This document shows, piece by piece, positions 9,801 to 15,627 of a DNA stretch of 57,276 nucleotides. Below the pieces are notes generated by a model that was not told the DNA's origin, searched no databases, and saw only the letters and a list, made by a program, of their open reading frames with translations. The translations under genes and the position numbers were made by a program. Where the stretch lies: NCBI RefSeq assembly GCF_020166395.1, contig NZ_JAIQXU010000031.1:1-57276 (forward strand), read 5' to 3'. Positions within the stretch are counted from its first letter, which is position 1, and every line of letters begins with the position of its first letter. This stretch comes from Deinococcus betulae. Lineage in GTDB: Bacteria; Deinococcota; Deinococci; Deinococcales; Deinococcaceae.

Positions 9801-9888
9801 GCTCTACCCTGTCACCGGGTGTGAGGAACACCAGCACGTCAAAAGGTGCTGCGGTGAAAGCAGGGAGGGAAGCCATAGATGGTGGCAT
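6808..9888 (-). CDS. Multi-PAS/GAF sensor histidine kinase with a degenerate CheB-like N-terminal domain
   Basis: About 1026 residues. Rough order: CheB methylesterase-like domain (1-190), PAS (220-355), GAF (370-540), PAS (550-655), PAS (665-800), a short coiled coil, a divergent dimerisation region with VITRTAHNLEAPARRLGHL, and a HATPase with VEDDGIGL and EGSGLVQVRR. The PAS repeats carry the VSYDITERKRAEEDL junction. The CheB part keeps LAPPQ and the VILAGPAPDG turn but has lost the GAS-GG serine loop and the QH motif, so it is probably not an esterase. No membrane helices, so a cytoplasmic sensor. I chose ATG 9888; a TTG start at 9939 is possible. The usual Asn of the HATPase N-box is absent (ALEVLMTFTLS). 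Confidence 0.85.
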   Translation of the reverse strand: MPPSMASLPAFTAAPFDVLVFLTPGDRVELLVALLAAIPVDLPLPVLIGASLMGKGAEEVLSRCTPRPTHQAEEGTILQPGHLYLAPPQMILEVRPHGRCTVTPPTGDLSLDCPLDRLLASLALSFGSRVLAVILAGPAPDGVRGACTLRGVGATTVVPDVADPAELPRAVVDASAADLVQPWEALGPTITDLLAGRQVGLFQHREKERERAESARYDMLFTASPVPFILLEPTPPFTILAANDAYLAATLKTREGLIGHALFEMFPDDTTRPGPLGSVALAHSLDRVLATRQTDVMERVRYDMVTPDGGFESHWWMAINAPLLDTAGQVYAIIHQVTQVTALHFAEEGERENQQRQAFMLALGDALRPLSDATEIQGAVTRSTLDFFGSDRCYYCEIVNDSALVRRDATKEGVFSVVGVYPLSDAPMFKAIIDAGRAFSVADTHTTDLLDEELRQVCLGLDIISFINVPVIKNGQPVGILAITQATPRPWTPFELGLAEETAERVWAAVERGRAAVALTESESRLRALIEHLPGSAVFVVDHDLRYVLAQGEALAAAGFQPGDLVGQTVTQIAPLEGQEALYRQALTGEGFELEHISHGRAFVTHGVPLRTETGTVSAVLAVSYDITERKRAEEDLRLSEERLAAIFDVLPVGVGFVNTAGQLVLNNQEMRRFLPTGLIPSRDPARQARWVGFDGEGRRVEPHNFPGARALRGERVVPGLEMLYTSDDGPQLWTLVSALPLRDPAGQVAGQVLMVMDVDALKWAQEDLQALNTGLEVRVAERTRRLADLNAELGNVITRTAHNLEAPARRLGHLLLAEGFTDSEGVERLSPRDSERLQDEVLRLKGIAQDLRQLARLEQQEVMKDLLPLGELFEAVRAEVSATIRGERLHWHVGPLPIVRGDRALLKQALEVLMTFTLSETRGAQYVTVESRDVEGETHITVEDDGIGLTGEEAATLFDLAVRTDQEVPVLEGSGLVQVRRILARHGGWVWAEAQRTSGKVVLAFPRDEAVTELEALFRQDRPGQ

Positions 9889-10047
9889 TGTAGAGACGCC
9901 CTCGCGTCGGGGGTCGGCAATGATGTTCAGTACCCTCAATGTATTTCGAGGATGGCGGTCATCCCCGCGCTAGACCTCCATGTGCGATCTGCTCACAAAC
10001 GGTCATAGGCGAGACGAGGACAGGCAACTGAGGCCACCCTGCCGTGC

Positions 10048-11253
10048 TTAAGTCGGTGCTGGCGTCTTGGGCCAGGCGAACCAGAAGGTGGCGCCTTGGT
10101 CTACTTTACCTTCGCCCCAAGCCCGCCCCCCGAAGCGCTCACATAGTCGCCGGACGACCGCCAAACCCAGGCCCGTACCCTCGTAGCGCCCACCAGCGTG
10201 CAGCTGGCCGAACAGCTCGAAAGCCTTGTCCTTTTGGCGCATGTTGAATCCAATGCCATTGTCTTCCACGCCGATGCGGTACTCGCCCGCGTCCTCTTGA
10301 ACCAGCACACGGATTCGGGTCTCTGGTCGCGTTCGGGTGAACTTCAGGGCATTGTGGAGGTACTCCAGCAAGATGATCTGGAGGACCTGGCTGTCCCCAC
10401 TCAGGGTGGGTAAGGGCGTGCTGATGATCAACACGTCGCGGCCTACCCGCTGACTCTCGACGTCTTTGAGCACCTCGCGGAACACCCTGTTCAGGTCCAC
10501 GCTCCGCAGTCGTGTGCGCAGGAAGCGCATCTGCATATAGCGTTTCAGGGAGTTCAGCAAGCTCTGCGTCTGTTGCAACCCCTCTTGGGTGTGCCTTAAG
10601 TGCTCGGACTGGTCCGGCTGCTGCCGCGCGAGAAGCAAAAAGCTCTGGGCGCGGGTCAAAATCCCCTCCAGGCCTTGGCCGAAGAGGAGCACAACGCTCT
10701 CAAATTCCTCCTGAAGGTGCTTCAACTGGAGGGTCTGGCTATGAAACTGAGCCTCCTGGACGTGTTGGACTTCTAAGAGGGCACGGTGCGCCAGCTTGAA
10801 CGCGGTCACGTCGGTCAGTGTTAGGTGATATTCGGGCGACGCCCCTTCCCGAACGTGCAGCGCCGCTTCAACAGCCACCTCCAGCACTTCTCCTCTTAGC
10901 GTCAATAATTGGAGCTCACCCTTCTGCCGACCTCGGCCTTCAAACACGTGGCTCAGGAGCACCGCGAACGCCGTCCGGGAGGAGGAGGAGAGGACCTTGG
11001 CAAAGTTCCGTCCGAGCAGACCTTCCTGAGACGACCCAATCAGAGCAGCGCCACACGCGTTGACGGCCTGAATACGGCTCTGGTCGGTCAGCAGGAAGGC
11101 CGCTCCGGGACTCTCTTGAAACAGTCCTTGTGCCTGATGGAGGGATGCCTGGAGGTGCAGAACCTGGGCTTGCAGAGACTCAAGTCGACCGTCCAGCGTG
11201 ACGGGGACATCTACGGACGTCCCCACTTGCGGAGGTAAGGGATCAGGATTCAT
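10048..11253 (-). CDS. PAS-domain sensor histidine kinase, phosphoacceptor His not evident
   Basis: About 401 residues: a coiled-coil start, a PAS domain (about 40-165, FQESPGAAFLLTDQSRIQAVN), a helical region and a HATPase with N-box YLHNALKFT, VEDNGIGFN and EGTGLGLAVVRRL. Where the HisKA histidine is expected, the helix reads LLFGQGLEGILTRAQSFL, with no HE(L/P)RTP-like sequence. The protein may act in trans, as a pseudokinase, or use another His. Start ATG 11253 has AGGGAG seven bases upstream; an in-frame start at 11331 lacks such a site. No transmembrane segments. It is transcribed in the same direction as the larger kinase, about 110-160 bases upstream of it. Confidence 0.85.
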   Translation of the reverse strand: MNPDPLPPQVGTSVDVPVTLDGRLESLQAQVLHLQASLHQAQGLFQESPGAAFLLTDQSRIQAVNACGAALIGSSQEGLLGRNFAKVLSSSSRTAFAVLLSHVFEGRGRQKGELQLLTLRGEVLEVAVEAALHVREGASPEYHLTLTDVTAFKLAHRALLEVQHVQEAQFHSQTLQLKHLQEEFESVVLLFGQGLEGILTRAQSFLLLARQQPDQSEHLRHTQEGLQQTQSLLNSLKRYMQMRFLRTRLRSVDLNRVFREVLKDVESQRVGRDVLIISTPLPTLSGDSQVLQIILLEYLHNALKFTRTRPETRIRVLVQEDAGEYRIGVEDNGIGFNMRQKDKAFELFGQLHAGGRYEGTGLGLAVVRRLCERFGGRAWGEGKVDQGATFWFAWPKTPAPT

Positions 11254-11648
11254 GGCACTCCCTGAAGATGATGAAGAGCGGTGCCCGAGATATCGGGGGA
11301 ACCGCCGTACGGAGAGTGACATGCTCTGCACAGCTGACCGAAAACAGTGAAAGGGCTAAAGCCAGGGGAGGATGCAGAGGAAGTGCAAGAGTTCGCCAAG
11401 GTTACAAGGAGAACAATCCAGCTAGGAAGCTTATGTCGAAGGACAGGCGAATGCAGTGCCAGTGTAGAGGGTGGGCAACAATACACCTTGAGCTGAACAT
11501 GAAGATTCTTAGAGAAGAAAGGGGCAAGATATAAGTTATTGCTCAAGAAAACTTCATTTAAGGGACGGGAGGAGTGGATTTGTGGGCAGGCAGGAGAAGA
11601 GAATCACATCTTCTGGACTGACATGAGGAATGTTAAGGTTTTGGAGCT
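11254..11648. other. Gene-poor stretch upstream of the PAS kinase
   Basis: About 395 bases, more AT-rich than the surroundings from about 11340. I see no convincing coding frame, RNA gene or repeat. The minus-strand promoter of the kinase at 11253 must lie here. Confidence 0.4.
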
Positions 11649-12012
11649 TCAAGTATTGGAAGGCTTGCCTGCAGAGCAGACCAGCGTGCCGGAGTTGATG
11701 CGCGCCCCGCCCCCAAACAGGCGCACCCGCTCCTGAATGTACTCGGCAGCAGGCGTGTTGCCGGCGGAGCCCCATTAGACAGCGCGCGCAACTGCGGTGC
11801 TCCGCCCAAACGTAAGGCGGCGGGCACGCGGCTCCCCAGAAAGCGCTTCAGGGTGTCGTGGTGTTTGGGATCCAGACTCACCGCCACCTGAGCAGCCTGG
11901 AAGTCGGCGCTGATGGTGTACGCTCATTTCTGGTCGTCCAGCGCGTCCTCAACGAGAGGGGCGTAACGGGCGACCTGATGGGCGCTGTACGCTACGGTGA
12001 CGGTCTTTAGAG
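11649..12012 (-). pseudogene. Remnant of an unidentified protein gene
   Basis: Reading the minus strand from the IS6 edge gives KTVTVAYSAHQVARYAPLVE, then an in-frame TGA, then ISADFQAAQVAVSLDPKHHD and TLKRFLGSRVPAALRLGG. A frame change near 11775 leads to NTPAAEYIQERVRLFGGGAR and a stop at 11649-11651. The protein-like composition in two frames points to a decayed gene whose 5' part was removed by the IS6 copy at 12013. I do not recognise the family. Confidence 0.45.
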
Positions 12013-12823
12013 GGTTGTGGCAAGTTGTTGACTTCAGGAGACCGGAGGAATCTCAGAATGGCAGGCGGTCTGACCCTCAGGCCGCCTGCCACACAGTTTC
12101 GCGCCACATCTGAAAGGCAATTCGTTCATGATGACGACGGCGGTGAGCGGGAACGGTGGAGCAGGCCGAGTGGTGAAGATTCGTCAAGCGGGCGTGCAGG
12201 TCAAGGAAACCCTGAGACCGTTTTCGGGATCTAAACCCTCGCTGTTGCCGTTCATGCCGCCGTGCCCTGCGATGGGACTGCTCAATCAAGTTGTTGTACC
12301 GTGCGGTCGAGACCACCTGAACGTGCTCCACGGCGTGGAGCACGGGGAGCTTGCGAAGGGCGGCACCGTAGCTCCAGAGTTTATCGGTGTGAATACCCTG
12401 TGGGACGTCGTATTTACCCAGTAATCGCCGGAAGAGCGCTCGGACGGCCTCGGTATCCCGGTGTTGTTGCAGAAGGATATCCAGCATGGCTCCCTGGTCG
12501 TCGACGGCCCGCCACAACCAGTGCGTGATGTCGCCTACGTCCACGCACATCTCATCAAGGTGCCATCGGGAACCACGACGTGGTTCCCGATGACGGAGGC
12601 CCTGGGCGAACAGGTCGCTGAATTTGATGCACCAGCTGCGGATGGACTCGCGGGTGACGGCGATCCCTCGTTCCAGCAGCAGTTCTTCGATGTCTCGGTC
12701 GCTGAGGGTGAAGCGGTGGTAGAGCCACACAGCGTGTCCAATGACCACGAGGGGAAACCGGTAGCCGGAGAGCTTCTGACCACTCAGCACTGCGTCACCC
12801 TACCCCAACAACTTGCCACAACC
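12013..12823 (-). mobile_element. IS6-family insertion sequence, copy 3 (811 bp)
   Basis: Inverted repeats GGTTGTGGCAAGTTGTTG at 12013-12030 and its complement at 12806-12823 bound an intact minus-strand transposase. Length and ends equal copy 1, but orientation is opposite. Flanking 8-mers (ctttagag, gcctgacg) do not match. A hairpin at 12059-12091 overlaps the transposase stop, as in copy 1, but with a different stem sequence. The element cut the pseudogene to its left and an IS701-like remnant to its right. Confidence 0.92.
12077..12790 (-). CDS. IS6-family transposase
   Basis: 237 residues, very similar to the product of copy 1 over the whole length, with WHLDEMCVDVGD, IHTDKLWSYG and LIEQSHRRAR supplying the DDE residues at the same positions. 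Differences cluster in the C-terminal third, so copies 1 and 3 are diverged isoforms rather than very recent duplicates. The start ATG at 12790 lies 16 bases from the inverted repeat. Confidence 0.94.
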   Translation of the reverse strand: MLSGQKLSGYRFPLVVIGHAVWLYHRFTLSDRDIEELLLERGIAVTRESIRSWCIKFSDLFAQGLRHREPRRGSRWHLDEMCVDVGDITHWLWRAVDDQGAMLDILLQQHRDTEAVRALFRRLLGKYDVPQGIHTDKLWSYGAALRKLPVLHAVEHVQVVSTARYNNLIEQSHRRARRHERQQRGFRSRKRSQGFLDLHARLTNLHHSACSTVPAHRRRHHERIAFQMWRETVWQAA

Positions 12824-12981
12824 GCCTGACGCAGTTTGGTTCGAAATCTGTTGGTATGGAACAGCAGTATTCCGGGCAGGTCGGCAAGATCACCAACTGT
12901 CAATGTTTGGTCTCGGTGACATTGGCTCGGGATAAGAGTCTGATTTTCCTCCGTCTAAGACTCTTCCTTCCCGCTGAATAG
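12824..12981 (+). pseudogene. IS701-like (DDE_5) transposase remnant
   Basis: Directly after the IS6 end the plus strand reads GSKSVGMEQQYSGQVGKITN and then CQCLVSVTLARDK, LRLRLFLPAE and a stop at 12979-12981. The KSVG-QYSG-GK-NCQ series is a hallmark of the core of IS701/IS4-type DDE transposases. Both ends are missing: the 5' side was removed by the IS6 element and the 3' side is lost. Confidence 0.7.
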
Positions 12982-13008
12982 CCCTTTGACCCTGGGCGCT
13001 GTCTGGGG

Positions 13009-13033
13009 GTGGGTGTTCCTGTGGAACACCCAC
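13009..13033. terminator. Perfect 11-bp hairpin in the IS remnant zone
   Basis: GTGGGTGTTCC, a three-base loop, then its exact complement. No T run follows on either side. The rest of 12982-13148 holds no gene I can support. It may be part of an old insertion-sequence end. Confidence 0.35.
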
Positions 13034-13148
13034 TCAGATCCACCAAGTGGCAGATAGCCCAAGGTTCTCCACATGTTCAAAAATGCCGACACCAGCCAAA
13101 CCCGGCACTTTTTGAAACACTTGTCTAGATCGATGGCGGATGGTCGCA

Positions 13149-13155
13149 GCTTCCC
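13149..13155. repeat. Left copy of the 7-bp target duplication GCTTCCC
   Basis: Identical to 14861-14867 and directly adjacent to the IS1182 inverted repeat on each side. Confidence 0.8.
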
Positions 13156-14860
13156 GATACCGTTGGCGAAGTTGGCAGGGGCAGCTCACACTGGGGAATG
13201 TTACGATCCGAATCGTTGGCTCCAATTCCCGAAGAAACCGCGCGGGTCGCGCGCCTGGCGTTTCCGAAGGGCAACCTTTACCTTCGGCTGCGCGACGAAT
13301 TAGGCGTTCTGTATGCCGATGAAGAGTTTGCCGCACTGTTTCCCACGCGCGGCCAACCTGCGCTCCCTCCTTGGCGACTGGCCTTGGTCACGGTGGTGCA
13401 ATTCCTCGAAAACTTGACGGATCGGCAGGCCGCTGAACAGGTTCGGGCACGTCTGGACCTGAAATATCTGCTGGGACTGGACTTGACGGATCCTGGTTTT
13501 GATTTCAGTGTGCTCTCGGAATTTCGAGCCCGCCTGGTGACTGGTCATGCCGAACACCTGCTCCTGGACACTCTATTGTCTCGTTTTTGAGCGGCAGGCC
13601 TGCTGAAACGATGTGGGCAGCAACGAACCGATTCAACCCATGTGCTGGCCGCAATTCGGTATTTGACGCGGATTGAATTCGTGGCGGAATCTTTCCGTGC
13701 CAGCCTGAATGCCATCGGGCGCGTAGCGCCCGACTAGTTGGTACCCCATATCGACCCACGGTGGCGGGAATGGTATGACCACCGGATTGAGTCCTACCGC
13801 TTTCCCAAAGGCGAAGCGGCTCGCCTCGCGTATGTCCTGCAGATCGGGCAAGACGGGTTTACGCTTCTGGACGCGCTGGACACCGATCTGAACGCGGCAC
13901 ATCTGGCCCAGCTTCCCGCCATCCAGCAATTGCGCCTGGTGTGGTTCCAGCAGTTCATGCGGACGGATGGTGTCGTGCAGTGGCGACCTGGGACGGCGGA
14001 ACCGCCGTCCGCTCAGCGGTCAGAGTCGCCGTATGACCCTGAAGCTCGATATTCGATCAAGCGGGGTCGCGCCTGGCTGGGTTACAAACTGCACTTGACC
14101 GAAACGTGTGATCCTGCATTACCGCACCTCATCACCCACGTGCAGGTCACGGCCGCGTGCGTCCAGGATATTGACGCGCTGCCAGCTGTCCATCAGGCCC
14201 TTGAGCGGAAAGTCTTGTTGCCCACGCGACATCTGGTGGATTCGGGCTATGTGAGCGGGTCATTGATGGCGCAAAGTCTGAAAGACTTTGCGGTAGAGCT
14301 GATTGGACCACCCCGCGCCTCGTCAAGCTGGCAACAACAGGATCCCCATGCCTTCAAAATCAACGAGTTTGTCATCCATTGGGACGAGCACTTCGCTGTG
14401 TGCCCCAGAGGGCACCGCTCCTCAAAATGGCAAACGGGTCGAAGTAAACAGGGTCTTCCAACCACAACCATTTCTTTCCGAAGCGGATTGTGTAACCGAT
14501 GTCCTGAAAAGACGCGCTGTACGCAGTCTACGCGTCGTGGTCGCAGTTTCACGGTGCAGGATCAAGCTGGATACGAGGCGTTGGGGCACATGCGCAGTCA
14601 ACAGGAGACCGACGCCTGGAAGGTGATGTACCACCGGCGGGCCGGGATTGAGGGGACCATTGCCGTCGCGGTGCGGGCTTATCAGGCCAGGACCGCTCGA
14701 TACCGAGGCGAAGCAAAAGTACGGGTTCAGGGGATGGCCACCGCCGCCAGCATCAATCTGGAGCGGGTGTTTGCCTGGTGGTTAGAGCGGCCACGAGCCA
14801 CGACCAGAACCGCGCGATTTGCTCGTCTTCCACTCTCAGCCTGACTTCGCCAACGGTATC
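13156..14860 (+). mobile_element. IS1182-family insertion sequence (1705 bp) with target duplication
   Basis: The ends are 17-bp inverted repeats GATACCGTTGGCGAAGT (13156-13172) and complement (14844-14860). The 7-mer GCTTCCC occurs immediately outside both ends (13149-13155 and 14861-14867), a clear target duplication. The single transposase frame carries two stops, so the element is inert unless helped in trans. Intact ends and duplication argue for insertion that is not ancient. It lies close upstream of the 3' remnant of a histidine kinase gene. Confidence 0.9.
13198..14844 (+). pseudogene. IS1182-family transposase interrupted by two in-frame stops
   Basis: One frame of 548 codons plus the stop, a normal family length, broken by TGA at 13588-13590 and TAG at 13735-13737; the frame itself is not shifted. 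The N-terminal part has the InsH-like LYADEEFAALFPTRGQP and LVTVVQFLENLTDRQAAEQV segments. The C-terminal part has the YSIKRGRAWLGYKLHLTETC catalytic region, the zinc-like CNRCPEKTRCTQS segment and the YHRRAGIEGTIAVAVRAYQA E-containing helix. Two different stop types in one gene speak for ordinary decay rather than recoding. Confidence 0.9.
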
Positions 14861-14867
14861 GCTTCCC
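14861..14867. repeat. Right copy of the 7-bp target duplication GCTTCCC
   Basis: Identical to 13149-13155, directly after the right inverted repeat of the IS1182 element. Confidence 0.8.
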
Positions 14868-14927
14868 TGGTGGAGCCCCTGACTGCGTCTTCCTCCGACA
14901 ACCTCACACACCCTCTGGTCCCTATCC

Positions 14928-15119
14928 ATCAAACTGTTCGAGCTGTTCCAGCAGCAGCACGCGCAGGAGGCCTTTCCAGGGACGGAGGTGGGCCTGGCGC
15001 TGGTGCGGCGGATTGTGCTGCGGCACGGGGGTCAGGTCATGGCTCACAGTGATGGGACAGGCGCGACCTTCGGCTTTACCCTCCCCAAGGCCACACACAG
15101 GGCTATTGAATCCAGGTAG
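14928..15119 (+). pseudogene. C-terminal remnant of a histidine kinase
   Basis: The frame IKLFELFQQQHAQEAFPGTE then VGLALVRRIVLRHGGQVMAH and GATFGFTLPKA ends in a TAG at 15117-15119. This is the last part of a HATPase domain (G2 box GTEVGLAL) as found in the PAS kinases upstream. The N-terminal part is not present between this piece and the IS1182 element, nor clearly left of it, so the gene was largely deleted. Confidence 0.75.
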
Positions 15120-15218
15120 GGGAGGTGCCAGGAGAGCTGCCGTCTGACGCAACAGGGGCGTCCACCAGAGAAGCTGCGACCATCTGCCATTGATCTCTCC
15201 CTCACCCAGTCAAAAGGA

Positions 15219-15246
15219 AGCGGCGGCCTAAGGTGAGGCCGCCGCT
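15219..15246 (-). terminator. Rho-independent terminator of the DUF2171 gene
   Basis: An 11-bp GC-rich perfect stem (AGCGGCGGCCT and its complement) with a 6-base loop lies 12 bases after the minus-strand stop at 15259, followed on that strand by TTCCTTTTG. Confidence 0.75.
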
Positions 15247-15258
15247 CGTCTCTCCCGT

Positions 15259-15505
15259 TTACTGCCGGTGCTCAGGATGCGGATCTTCGCTCAGCCACTG
15301 CTGGTTCACCTGTTCGTGATTCAGGTTGAGATGGACATGCGCGTCCACATGATCGACCGCACTCAGCGGTAGCCAGTGGTGCTGACCCGAATCATCCTTG
15401 GTTAATTTGATGTAGTCCCCATCCACCCGGTCGACTTCGCCGTGGGGAATGGCCATCCGCACAAAAGACGGGCATGTGCTCTTTGATCTGTTCCTGTCCA
15501 GTCAT
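15259..15505 (-). pseudogene. DUF2171 family protein, frameshifted
   Basis: A strong AGGAGG site leads into ATG 15505 (MTGQEQIKEHMPVFCADG). The family sequence then needs a one-base frame change near 15440 to continue as PHGEVDRVDGDYIKLTKDDS and QHHWLPLSAVDHVDAHVHLN to the stop. DUF2171 proteins are small, beta-rich and often stress-related in Deinococcus; their role is unknown. A sequencing error in the run of C bases at the junction is possible. It diverges from the P-type ATPase, and the shared intergenic region carries the operator-like motif. Confidence 0.75.
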
Positions 15506-15578
15506 CGTTTGTCCTCCTGGCCCTGAGCGTAAGGGGCAGCTTCCCTTCACCTGATGAAACCCCGCCAAACCTACCTTC

Positions 15579-15618
15579 ATATCTGAGTAGATTTACATAT
15601 GAATGGTGGCTCAGCTAT
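15579..15618 (+). promoter_or_regulatory. Two overlapping ArsR/SmtB-type operator motifs
   Basis: On the plus strand 15597-15618 reads ATATGAATG-GTG-GCTCAG-CTAT. On the minus strand 15600-15579 reads ATATGTAAATCTA then CTCAGATAT, a second copy of the same motif facing the other way. The first matches 36979-37000 in 18 of 22 positions and the second in 16 of 22. A TATCAT box at 15616-15621 sits six bases before the ATPase ATG (leaderless style), so a bound repressor would cover the promoter. The ArsR gene inside the downstream operon is the obvious candidate regulator (inference). Confidence 0.55.
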
Positions 15619-15627
15619 CATGGGCGT

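Noticed and set aside
4743..12823. Composite transposon formed by the two IS6 copies
   Set aside because: Copies are inverted, flanks have no matching duplication, and the enclosed segment is itself disrupted; nothing shows it moved as a unit.
13034..13336. Minus-strand open frame across the IS1182 left end
   Set aside because: It crosses the insertion boundary and the transposase start, and its product resembles no protein family.
13588..13737. Recoding (selenocysteine or readthrough) at the two stops of the IS1182 transposase
   Set aside because: The stops are of two different types, no recoding structure is evident, and the family does not use recoding.
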